Part shown: positions 1 through 5,688 of the stretch, in pieces
Numbering within the stretch: position 1 is the stretch's first letter
Layout: the number at the start of each line of letters is the position of its first letter
Made by a program: the position numbers and the translations under genes
NCBI GenBank assembly: GCA_949289625.1
Contig: CASEPH010000090.1
Span: 1-9,233 of the forward strand
DNA from: an uncultured Clostridia bacterium
GTDB taxonomy: Bacteria; Bacillota_A; Clostridia; Oscillospirales; Oscillospiraceae
DNA: 9,233 nucleotides
Direction of reading: 5' to 3'
The notes under the pieces: model-generated
Told to the model about the DNA's origin: nothing
Database searches by the model: none
The model's input: the letters and a program-made list of their open reading frames with translations, nothing else

Positions 1-2
1 AT

Positions 3-788
3 TTTTCTGTAAAATATGATACGCTGTTTTTGTCGTCGCCTTCCTTTAAGACGGTATACTTTGTAGCGCTGATGGGCTGTATGGTCTATCTGATCTATAC
101 CATTATGCGGCCGCCGACTCCGGTGCCCTTCTATGTGCTCATCGGTGTCTATGGGGGGCTGCTCATCTGCATCCCTATGATCCCCGATGATCGGTGGATG
201 GTGTTCTTCTACTATCTGCCTACCCAGGTCTATTGGATCGGTCTGGGTCTGTGGGGGCTGCTGGCACTGCACCATAAGGCCCAATGGTATTGCCAGCCCT
301 TTTATAAGACCTTCCGGAGGATCCTTACCTATATGCTGGTGGTGAGTTGCCTGATTTTGCTGGAGGACAGCCTGGTGATTTTTCTCCGGGACGTCTATAC
401 CCAGTTGGGACTGAAGATCAACAATCGGAACTGGTCTGAAAATCTGCTGTTTTTGGGACTAGCTTGCTTCTTTATTAAATATACTGTGGTGGTGCTGGAG
501 GACATGGAAGTCCATCTCCTGGGGCCCATGGAACCGGAAACGCTATCCCAACGAAAGCCTGGGGAGGCATTTGGGCTGGTCTACGGCCTGACGGAACGGG
601 AGTGCCAAATTTTAGAACTCCTGCTGGAGGGCAAGAGCCAGCAGGACATCTGTGACGAGCTCACCATCGCCTTGGGTACCGTCAAGACCCATATTCACAA
701 TATCTATCAGAAAATGGATGTGACCAAGCGAGGGCAACTCATGGCACTGTATCAGAAATTTAAAGAAGAGTCCATGCCGCCGGCTTGA
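3..788 (+). CDS. Membrane-anchored LuxR-type transcriptional regulator, 5' end outside window
   Basis: The reading frame is open back to the window edge. The first possible start (TTG at 30) has no ribosome binding site, so the true start is probably upstream and the gene is partial. The visible protein has at least five hydrophobic segments (roughly residues 8-26, 33-51, 57-80, 97-119 and 137-157 counted from the TTG). A LuxR/GerE-type helix-turn-helix fills the last 65 or so residues, beginning GLTERECQILELLLEGKSQ (585 on) and including the recognition-helix pattern GTVKTHIHNIYQKM. LuxR domains bind DNA and regulate transcription; a polytopic membrane N-terminus suggests direct sensing of a membrane or extracellular cue, which is inference. 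No receiver domain is visible, so it is not a classical response regulator. Target genes and signal are unknown. The stop codon lies in the loop of the following terminator hairpin. Confidence 0.85.
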   Translation, partial: FSVKYDTLFLSSPSFKTVYFVALMGCMVYLIYTIMRPPTPVPFYVLIGVYGGLLICIPMIPDDRWMVFFYYLPTQVYWIGLGLWGLLALHHKAQWYCQPFYKTFRRILTYMLVVSCLILLEDSLVIFLRDVYTQLGLKINNRNWSENLLFLGLACFFIKYTVVVLEDMEVHLLGPMEPETLSQRKPGEAFGLVYGLTERECQILELLLEGKSQQDICDELTIALGTVKTHIHNIYQKMDVTKRGQLMALYQKFKEESMPPA

Positions 789-803
789 GCTGGCGGCGTT
801 TTT
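776..803 (+). terminator. Intrinsic terminator containing the stop codon of the LuxR-type gene
   Basis: A nine-pair stem (776-784 with 789-797, one G-U pair) closes a four-base loop TTGA and is followed by G and five T residues (799-803). The stop codon TGA (786-788) sits in the loop, so the left arm of the hairpin is coding sequence. It separates the regulator from spoVT. Confidence 0.9.
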
Positions 804-849
804 CAAATCGCTCCGGAATATTGTGGTCAAAACTGGAACTTTTCTCCCC

Positions 850-878
850 GCATAAAACCCCACTTTAGGCAAATACTA
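850..878 (+). promoter_or_regulatory. Candidate forespore (sigma-G-like) promoter of spoVT
   Basis: GCATA (850-854), a 17-base spacer and AATACTA (872-878) match the sigma-G consensus of Bacillus subtilis (about GHATR, 17-18 bases, CATWHTA) at all positions but one. I see no good sigma-A type -35/-10 pair in 804-900. Transcription would start near 885, leaving a leader of about 30 bases. spoVT is a sigma-G target in B. subtilis, which makes the match plausible. It was found by eye in a short AT-rich stretch, so chance is possible. Confidence 0.45.
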
Positions 879-914
879 GCCCTGCAAACAAATGAAAACG
901 GAGGAAGTTCATAT

Positions 915-1454
915 ATGAAAGCAACAGGAATTGTCAGAAGAATCGACGATTTGGGCCGGGTGGTGATTCCCAAGGAGATCCGCCGGACGCTACGGATCCG
1001 GGAAGGAGATCCCTTGGAGATTTTCACCGAGAAGGATGGAGAAGTTATTTTCAAGAAATATTCTCCCATGGGAGAACTCAGCGAGTTTGCCGATCAGATC
1101 TGTGAGAGCCTGGGCCGCAATACTGGCCGTATCGCCGCCGTCTCCGATCGGGACAGCATTATCGCACTGTCCGGCGCCCCGAAACGGGAACTCATGGACA
1201 AGCAGAACTCCCGGGAGTTGGAGCAGATCATGGAACAGCGGAAACCCTACCGCTACAACGGAGGCAATCGGCTTCGGGCAGCGGAGAGCGTGGATGGCTA
1301 TTATCTGGGCGTGGCGGCGCCGATCCTGTCTGAGGGAGATCTTATGGGTTGCGTTATGGTACTCATGGACGAGGAATCGGCCCCGGTAGGAGAGGCCGAA
1401 CAAAAAGTCTGCCAGACTGTGGCAGGGTTTCTGGGAAAGCAGATGGAATCCTAA
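915..1454 (+). CDS. spoVT: Stage V sporulation protein T (AbrB-type DNA-binding regulator with GAF-like domain)
   Basis: The 179-residue product matches the size of Bacillus SpoVT (178). Residues 1-50 form a swapped-hairpin AbrB DNA-binding domain with the typical sequence GIVRRIDDLGRVVIPKEIRR and the GDPLEIF segment. The rest (about 53-177) resembles the GAF-like ligand-sensing domain of SpoVT, including RAAESVDGYYLGVAAPI. SpoVT is a tetrameric transcription factor that acts in the forespore, tuning sigma-G-dependent genes and spore coat/germination functions; this role comes from Bacillus and is inferred here. ATG 915 is supported by CGGAGGA (899-905), ten bases upstream. The gene stands alone between two terminators, so it is probably monocistronic. 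A shorter AbrB/Abh protein is excluded by the C-terminal domain. Its presence argues that the organism forms spores. Confidence 0.95.
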   Translation: MKATGIVRRIDDLGRVVIPKEIRRTLRIREGDPLEIFTEKDGEVIFKKYSPMGELSEFADQICESLGRNTGRIAAVSDRDSIIALSGAPKRELMDKQNSRELEQIMEQRKPYRYNGGNRLRAAESVDGYYLGVAAPILSEGDLMGCVMVLMDEESAPVGEAEQKVCQTVAGFLGKQMES

Positions 1455-1460
1455 AAACGG

Positions 1461-1494
1461 AAAAACCGGAGAGTGAACCGCTCTCCGGTTTTTT
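1461..1494 (+). terminator. Intrinsic terminator of spoVT
   Basis: The arms 1461-1473 and 1481-1493 pair perfectly (GC-rich core CCGGAGAG/CTCTCCGG, flanked by A's and T's) around a seven-base loop, and end in six T residues (1489-1494). It starts six bases after the spoVT stop. The A-tract on the left arm would also provide a T-tract on the other strand, but no minus-strand gene needs it. Confidence 0.93.
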
Positions 1495-1528
1495 CACGTA
1501 AAGTCATTGCAATTTTGGATGGAAATGG

Positions 1529-1557
1529 TTGTGCTGAGAAAAAGACTATGGTAAAAT
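1529..1557 (+). promoter_or_regulatory. Sigma-A-type extended -10 promoter of the two-helix membrane protein gene
   Basis: TTGTGC (1529-1534), a 17-base spacer and TAAAAT (1552-1557), with TGG directly before the -10 hexamer (extended -10 element). Transcription would begin around 1564, about 24 bases before the start codon. Confidence 0.7.
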
Positions 1558-1587
1558 TTATATAAATAAAAAAACGGAGGTGCAGCC

Positions 1588-2016
1588 ATGGAAGAAAAGC
1601 GGAAGGAAAAACTGCGGGAACGGCAGAACGGTGATCAAACGCCTGAGGTGCTGGGGGGTCCCACGGATCGGCGAAGTCTCAATGTGATGCTGGGAACAGG
1701 ATTCTTCAATCAGATGGACCAGACCAGAAAGGCCGTCCATGAGGAGTCCGGCATGAAAACGGACAAAAAGCAGTTTTTGCCAAAGCCCCTGCGGGTTCTC
1801 AGCTTCATTGGTGGACTGTTTCTGTTGTTTGGCTGCATCGAGGTGATTTTGCTGTTTGTTGCCATGGACGGCGAAGTTATCGGAAAGACCTCCTTGGTAG
1901 CGTTGGGCCTGGGGGTCGGTATTCCTGTCTACGGCGGACTGCGGCTGCTGGAAGCCTATCTGGAGCGCCGGGACTGGGTCCGGCGGATGCAAGAAGAGGA
2001 TCGGAAGAAACGATAA
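1588..2016 (+). CDS. Small membrane protein with two transmembrane helices, function unknown
   Basis: I do not recognise this 142-residue protein. It starts with a strongly charged, probably cytoplasmic N-terminal region (about residues 1-66, rich in K, R and E, beginning MEEKRKEKLRERQ). Two hydrophobic helices follow (about 70-92 and 101-122), joined by a short loop (DGEVIGKT). A short charged tail rich in R, K, E and D ends the protein (ERRDWVRRMQEEDRKKR). Both ends are therefore predicted to be cytoplasmic. No signal peptide, catalytic motif or metal-binding pattern is visible. The start is well supported: ATG 1588 follows GGAGG (1576-1580) at a good distance, and a promoter lies just upstream. 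It has its own promoter and sits between the spoVT terminator and a strong inverted repeat, so it looks monocistronic. Codon use resembles its neighbours, with no sign of transfer. Nothing here assigns a function. Confidence 0.85.
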   Translation: MEEKRKEKLRERQNGDQTPEVLGGPTDRRSLNVMLGTGFFNQMDQTRKAVHEESGMKTDKKQFLPKPLRVLSFIGGLFLLFGCIEVILLFVAMDGEVIGKTSLVALGLGVGIPVYGGLRLLEAYLERRDWVRRMQEEDRKKR

Positions 2017-2023
2017 TAAAACA

Positions 2024-2067
2024 CAACAATCCGAACGCAGTCCTCCCTAGGGGCGTTCGGATTGTTG
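2024..2067. terminator. Perfect 15-bp inverted repeat, probable transcription terminator
   Basis: The arms 2024-2038 and 2053-2067 are exactly complementary over 15 bases around a 14-base loop, beginning eight bases after the stop of the membrane-protein gene. On the plus strand only a weak pyrimidine run (CACTTCTTT) follows, so termination there may be inefficient or factor-dependent. On the minus strand the hairpin is followed by a better T-rich run (GTGTTTTATTAT), so it may also stop antisense transcripts. Confidence 0.65.
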
Positions 2068-2105
2068 CACTTCTTTGAAGGAGTTGGAAAAGCAAGAGAA
2101 GCCGG

Positions 2106-2134
2106 TTGCATTTTCCAGTGGACCGTGTTAAAAT
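2106..2134 (+). promoter_or_regulatory. Sigma-A-type extended -10 promoter of the MarR-family gene
   Basis: TTGCAT (2106-2111), a 17-base spacer and TAAAAT (2129-2134), with the extended -10 triplet TGT at 2126-2128. The start site would be near 2141, about 38 bases before the ATG. Confidence 0.7.
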
Positions 2135-2147
2135 AAACCGAATTGTA

Positions 2148-2158
2148 GCCTGTCAGGC
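2148..2158. promoter_or_regulatory. Small palindrome in the marR leader, possible operator
   Basis: GCCTG-T-CAGGC is a perfect 5-bp dyad with a one-base centre. It lies just downstream of the predicted start site and upstream of the ribosome binding site AAAGGAG (2163-2169). MarR proteins often repress their own promoters through dyads in this position. Known MarR sites are usually longer (about 16-20 bp), so this is a weak candidate. Confidence 0.25.
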
Positions 2159-2178
2159 AGGCAAAGGAGTGGAACGAT

Positions 2179-2679
2179 ATGGAGCGGGCATCGGGACAAA
2201 GGGATTGCGGGACGATGGTGGTCCCGGAGGCGGAATCCGGTCCCCAGGATGGAAACATCCCCCAATGTGGTGGGCCGGCACTGCTGGATGATCTGGCCAG
2301 CCTGTATTCCCTCTGCAAGCGGCTTCTGCTGAACACACCCTGGCATTCCAAAAATATTACCGGGTCTCAACGGCTATGCCTGCTGCTTTTGGCGGGCCAC
2401 GGACCTATGACCATGACACAACTGGCGGAAGCCATGGCCTGCTCCAAGGAACAGGCGACTCGTGCCACGGCACCTTTGGTGGAGAAGGGTTATGTGGCCA
2501 GACGCTATGATCGGGAAAATCGTACCCGAGTCTGGGTCGCGCTTTCCGATGCCGGTAAAGGGCTGATCCGACGGGAATACGCCGTGGCTCTGGGTGAACT
2601 GCACGATCTTTCCCAGGCAGACCGACTCCGATTTCGGCAGGCATTGGATACCATCAGGGAACTGATGGGGCAGATGTAG
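2179..2679 (+). CDS. MarR-family winged helix-turn-helix transcriptional regulator
   Basis: The 166-residue protein has a MarR-type winged-helix core at about residues 60-130. TMTQLAEAMACSKEQATRAT gives the helix-turn-helix, VEKGYVARRYDRENRTRVWV gives the wing, and LSDAGKGLI is the usual family continuation. Flanking helices (about 36-55 and 130-164) would form the dimer interface. MarR proteins are dimeric DNA-binding repressors or activators, often released by small aromatic or oxidising ligands; the ligand here is unknown. The first 35 residues are an extra, low-complexity and probably disordered extension (rich in G, P, E and Q). The start is supported by AAAGGAG ten bases upstream and a promoter with a leader of about 38 bases, so the extension is probably real. 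The gene has its own promoter and terminator. The downstream oxidoreductase runs towards it on the other strand and is not an operon partner, so its target cannot be read from position. Confidence 0.92.
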   Translation: MERASGQRDCGTMVVPEAESGPQDGNIPQCGGPALLDDLASLYSLCKRLLLNTPWHSKNITGSQRLCLLLLAGHGPMTMTQLAEAMACSKEQATRATAPLVEKGYVARRYDRENRTRVWVALSDAGKGLIRREYAVALGELHDLSQADRLRFRQALDTIRELMGQM

Positions 2680-2697
2680 TCGGGATGAAATAGCAAC

Positions 2698-2733
2698 GCC
2701 CCTGTTTTCAACTACGAAAACAGGGGCATTTTT
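2698..2733 (+). terminator. Intrinsic terminator of the MarR-family gene
   Basis: A perfect 12-pair stem (2698-2709 with 2716-2727) closes a six-base loop and is followed by A and five T residues (2729-2733). It lies between the converging marR and oxidoreductase genes. On the minus strand the same hairpin lacks a good T-tract, so it may only partly terminate the oxidoreductase transcript, for which I see no other terminator. Confidence 0.93.
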
Positions 2734-2801
2734 CTAGGCCAAAGTCTAATGGAGTTTTGCTGCCTTGGTCAAAAAACACTGGAATTCTGATTTATGGTTC
2801 C

Positions 2802-4724
2802 TTACAGGTCCATGGCAGCGTGATAGCCGTCAAAAATAGCACCGTTGGTCTTGCCCACCTGATGGCAGTCCCCGATGAGCCGGATTTCGGGCACGTCCAG
2901 GCACTGCAGTGTCGATACCGGTACGGAACGCTGTCCAAAGGCATAGATATTGCTCTCCGCCGGAATCAAAACCTGCTGACCGGACTGATCCTGGGCTTCC
3001 ACGCCTGCCTCTGTCACCGCGGTGCAGCGCAGTCCGGTGCGGATATGGAGGGTGGGGGTCTGGGCAAAGCGCTGGAGCATTGCCGTCCGGTGCATCCAGT
3101 TGGCGTCGGGAGCCACGGAGTCCTGCATCTCAATGATGGTCACCTCCCGACCGGTTTCGGCCAGAAACAGGGCGGTTTCACAGCCCACCAGGCCTCCGCC
3201 CATCACTGCTACGGTTTTGCCAAGGGTGGATAGATTGGTATAGGCGGCAGTGGCGTGCTGGGCCTGCTCAATGCCGGGCAGGGGGAATACCACGGGGGTG
3301 GAGCCTGCGGCGATGAGCAAAGCGTCGGGCTTGACCTGGGCCACCAGCTCCGGGGTTACAGTGGTCTGAAGCAGAATCTCCACCCCGGAGGTCTCCACCC
3401 GGTGGATCAGGTGATCCTTCAGCCGCTTGAGATCACCCTTGAGGGTGTCGTAATCTGTGAACTTCAGCAGGCCCCCCAGCTGGTCGGACTGCTCGGCCAG
3501 AATGACCTGATGGCCCCGGACTGCTGCCGTGGCAGCGGCCTCCAGTCCGCCAGGACCGCCGCCCACCACCAGAACGGTCTTTTTTGCCCTGGGGGGCTGT
3601 TCCGTGGCGTTAAGCCGGAATTCATGGCCTGTCCGGGGATTGACGGCACAGGCAAACTGGGTCTTGGTCTGAAGGCCGGTAAGGCAGTCCAGACACCGAA
3701 GACAGGGACGGATCTCCGCGTCTTTTCCGGCCCTGGCCTTTCGGGGCAGAAAGGGATCAGCAATCAGGCTTCGGGTCATGGCAACAGCGTCCGCCTTGCC
3801 GGAGGCCACAATTTCCTCGGCCTCCTGGGGTGTTACGATGGAGCCCACCGTGACTACCGGACATTTTGTGACGGCTGCCTTCACTGCGGCGGCGTATTTC
3901 ACGTTGGGCATATGGGGCAGAAACATGGTGGGGTGGGTTTTGACGGCGAAGTTGGGGTCTGTATCCAGACCGGCGGACACATGGATCAGATCCACCTTTT
4001 CCTCGATCATCCGGCAGAAGGCAACCACTTCTTCCACGGAGAGACCGCCCTCAATGAGCTCCGGGCCGATTCGGTACTCAATGGGGACTCGCCGACCTAC
4101 CGCAGCCCGTACCTTTTCAATCACCATCAGCGGAAATGCCGCCCGATGCTCCAGGGATCCGCCAAAGCTATCAGTCCGGGTGTTGAATTTTGGAGAGAGC
4201 ATCTGGTCCAGCAGCCAGCCGTGGGCCCCATGGAGCATGACCATGTCAAAGCCTGCCTGGATCACCAGTTTGGCGGTGGCGGCATAGGCCTCCGCGATTT
4301 CCTCCAGTTCCTGGGGTGTGGCCCCTTTTACCACGGCGCCCGTAGGCTTTGTCTCGTCCACCGGACCCAAAGCCGGGACTCCGGTCAGTAGGGAATTGGC
4401 CATACGGCCTCCATGATTGAGTTCCACTGAGGCCACGGCTCCATGCTGCCGGATGGCCCTTGCCACCTCGGACCACTTCTGCACTGTGGAGCTGTTCCAG
4501 ATGGGATGACGGGGAATGGTGGCCCCGCGCTCCTCGACCGGCGTATCTCCTACTGTGACTTGGGCTGCTCCTCCTTTGGCCTTCTCCTCGTAATAACCCA
4601 CCATGTAGTCTGTCGGTGTACCGTCTGGATTCAAGGCGGACATCATATTGGGTGCGGACAGGATCCGGTTGCGGAAGGTGAGTGAACCCACCTGCAGCGG
4701 GGTGAAAAGATGGGGATAGTTCAT
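2802..4724 (-). CDS. FAD/FMN and 4Fe-4S NAD(P)H-dependent ene-reductase, 2,4-dienoyl-CoA reductase / 2-enoate reductase family
   Basis: The 640-residue protein has the full three-part layout of the FadH/2-enoate reductase/trimethylamine dehydrogenase family. An Old Yellow Enzyme TIM barrel spans about 1-335, starting LFTPLQVGSLTFRNRILSAP, with ELNHGGR (101-107) and the substrate-site segment HGAHGWLLDQMLSP (165-178). Four cysteines (341, 344, 347, 359) can hold a 4Fe-4S cluster. An FAD-binding Rossmann motif VVGGGPGGLEAA lies at about 387-398, an NAD(P)H-binding VMGGGLVGCETA at about 507-518, and the closing FAD motif IGDC at 617-620. Such enzymes pass hydride from NAD(P)H through FAD, Fe-S and FMN to reduce activated C=C bonds, in the cytoplasm. 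The substrate is not readable: enoates, dienoyl-CoA, bile-acid or steroid enones and flavonoids are all used by relatives. The cysteine spacing (C-x2-C-x2-C-x11-C) resembles trimethylamine dehydrogenase more than E. coli FadH (C-x2-C-x3-C). The start is supported by AAAGGAG (complement of 4733-4739). It is a single-gene unit. Confidence 0.93.
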   Translation of the reverse strand: MNYPHLFTPLQVGSLTFRNRILSAPNMMSALNPDGTPTDYMVGYYEEKAKGGAAQVTVGDTPVEERGATIPRHPIWNSSTVQKWSEVARAIRQHGAVASVELNHGGRMANSLLTGVPALGPVDETKPTGAVVKGATPQELEEIAEAYAATAKLVIQAGFDMVMLHGAHGWLLDQMLSPKFNTRTDSFGGSLEHRAAFPLMVIEKVRAAVGRRVPIEYRIGPELIEGGLSVEEVVAFCRMIEEKVDLIHVSAGLDTDPNFAVKTHPTMFLPHMPNVKYAAAVKAAVTKCPVVTVGSIVTPQEAEEIVASGKADAVAMTRSLIADPFLPRKARAGKDAEIRPCLRCLDCLTGLQTKTQFACAVNPRTGHEFRLNATEQPPRAKKTVLVVGGGPGGLEAAATAAVRGHQVILAEQSDQLGGLLKFTDYDTLKGDLKRLKDHLIHRVETSGVEILLQTTVTPELVAQVKPDALLIAAGSTPVVFPLPGIEQAQHATAAYTNLSTLGKTVAVMGGGLVGCETALFLAETGREVTIIEMQDSVAPDANWMHRTAMLQRFAQTPTLHIRTGLRCTAVTEAGVEAQDQSGQQVLIPAESNIYAFGQRSVPVSTLQCLDVPEIRLIGDCHQVGKTNGAIFDGYHAAMDL

Positions 4725-4732
4725 TCGTGACG

Positions 4733-4739
4733 CTCCTTT
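4733..4739 (-). promoter_or_regulatory. Ribosome binding site fixing the oxidoreductase start
   Basis: The minus strand reads AAAGGAG eight bases before the ATG at 4724-4722, which supports this start codon. The family's usual N-terminus (LFTPLQVGSLTFRNR) begins six residues into the protein. Confidence 0.8.
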
Positions 4740-4765
4740 CCGTGGATGTTTATACCAACGAAAAT

Positions 4766-4794
4766 ATTATGAAGTCTAAATAGGGAAATGTCAA
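4766..4794 (-). promoter_or_regulatory. Sigma-A-type promoter of the oxidoreductase gene
   Basis: On the minus strand TTGACA (4794-4789, perfect -35) is followed by a 17-base spacer and CATAAT (4771-4766, one mismatch to the -10 consensus). Transcription would begin near 4759, giving a leader of about 35 bases. No obvious operator dyad overlaps it. Confidence 0.75.
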
Positions 4795-4962
4795 ATAAAA
4801 TCTGCTAGATGATGAGTTGGATGTCTTTGCTTTCTTGGATTGCGAGGGAAATGTTGCCGCGCAAATGTTATGGCTTCAGCATATCACATCCATCCATTGC
4901 TGTGAAGGAGGCACGTATAAGTAAGCAGATTACTGAAAAGTAACGGATCGTTGGTTTAGGTT
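4795..4962. other. Intergenic stretch between divergent promoters, no gene seen
   Basis: This stretch separates the minus-strand oxidoreductase promoter from the sdaAB promoter. The whole gene-free span is 4725-5022. It holds an isolated AAGGAGG (4905-4911) with no start codon at a usable distance, and a small hairpin TTACT-GAAA-AGTAA (4930-4943). I see no RNA gene, T-box motif, repeat or credible small ORF. Confidence 0.6.
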
Positions 4963-4991
4963 TTGATAAAATCACAGGAATATGGTACAAT
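4963..4991 (+). promoter_or_regulatory. Sigma-A-type extended -10 promoter of the sdaAB-sdaAA operon
   Basis: TTGATA (4963-4968), a 17-base spacer and TACAAT (4986-4991), with the extended -10 triplet TGG directly upstream. Start of transcription would be near 4998, about 25 bases before ATG 5023. This rules out the in-frame start at 4963, which would lie within the -35 box. Confidence 0.8.
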
Positions 4992-5022
4992 GCGGCTGGA
5001 ATACGGCGAAGGAGAGAGAACC

Positions 5023-5688
5023 ATGAATTTGTTTGACATTATTGGCCCGGTGATGGTAGGACCCTCCAGTTCTCATACGGCAGGCGCGGTGAAGATCGGT
5101 TATACTGCCAGGAAACTGCTGAAAGAACCGGTACGGCGGGCGGAGATCCTACTCTATGGTTCCTTCCTGGCGACAGGACGTGGCCATGGCACGCCTCGGG
5201 CCATTGTGGCAGGGCTGCTGGGAATGCAGCCTGACGACAGCCGGATCCCCCACAGTCTGGAATTGGCTGCCCAGGCTGGGATGGAGGTGCGGTTTGGCGA
5301 GGCGGAACTGAAGGAGGCCCATCCCAACTCCGCCCAGCTGCGGCTCACGGGCGAAAGCGGCAAAACCATGACCGTGGTGGGGGAGTCCTTAGGAGGCTCC
5401 CGGATCAATATCGCCCAGATCGACGGACTGACCGCCAACTTTTCCGGGGAACGTCCTGCCCTGATTGTACGGAATCTGGATCAGCCAGGTCATGTGGCGG
5501 AGGTGACGGAACGGCTGGCGGCGGACGGCGTCAACATTGCATCTATGCATCTGTACCGGGAAGGCAGAGGCGGCCGGGCTGTGATGGTGTTGGAATGCGA
5601 CCAGGAGGTGCCGGAAACTTCCGTACAGTGGCTCCAGGAGCAGCCTGGAATTGAAAATGTGACCTATTACAGTTTGGAGGAACAGTAA
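5023..5688 (+). CDS. sdaAB: L-serine dehydratase, iron-sulfur-dependent, beta subunit
   Basis: The 221-residue product is the beta subunit of the two-subunit anaerobic type L-serine dehydratase, which deaminates L-serine to pyruvate and ammonia in the cytoplasm. Residues 1-140 are the beta domain: MNLFDIIGPVMVGPSSSHTA with the conserved SSSHT (15-19), then GRGHGTPRAIVAGLLG and the EAHPN segment (99-102). Residues about 146-221 form an ACT domain (ALIVRNLDQPGHVAEVTERL, then GVNIASM), which in this family is a small-molecule binding and regulatory module. The frame is open upstream to 4963, but ATG 5023 is chosen because the family N-terminus begins there, GAAGGAGAG (5008-5016) precedes it, and the promoter occupies 4963-4991. 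The stop TAA directly abuts the ATG of sdaAA, so the two subunits are translationally linked. Phosphoglycerate dehydrogenase also carries an ACT domain, but the N-terminal motif excludes it. Confidence 0.95.
   Translation: MNLFDIIGPVMVGPSSSHTAGAVKIGYTARKLLKEPVRRAEILLYGSFLATGRGHGTPRAIVAGLLGMQPDDSRIPHSLELAAQAGMEVRFGEAELKEAHPNSAQLRLTGESGKTMTVVGESLGGSRINIAQIDGLTANFSGERPALIVRNLDQPGHVAEVTERLAADGVNIASMHLYREGRGGRAVMVLECDQEVPETSVQWLQEQPGIENVTYYSLEEQ
5676..5680 (+). promoter_or_regulatory. Ribosome binding site of sdaAA inside the end of sdaAB
   Basis: GGAGG within the last codons of sdaAB lies eight bases before ATG 5689. With zero bases between the sdaAB stop and the sdaAA start, ribosomes finishing sdaAB can restart on sdaAA, which would help equal subunit production. 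Confidence 0.75.

Noticed and set aside
3255..4391. A 378-codon open frame on the plus strand within the oxidoreductase gene
   Set aside because: It is antisense to a gene with complete family motifs, has no recognisable domain, and long shadow frames are expected in GC-rich coding DNA.
2179..4724. A marR-reductase regulatory pair
   Set aside because: The genes converge and each has its own promoter, so position gives no evidence that the regulator controls the reductase.
2802..4724. Assigning the reductase as BaiCD of a bile-acid operon
   Set aside because: Length and domains fit, but no other bai gene is present and substrate cannot be read from these motifs.
4865..4924. A 19-codon ORF before sdaAB, near an isolated AAGGAGG
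   Set aside because: It has no ribosome binding site of its own; the AAGGAGG lies inside the frame near its end with no start codon following. No motif suggests a leader peptide.
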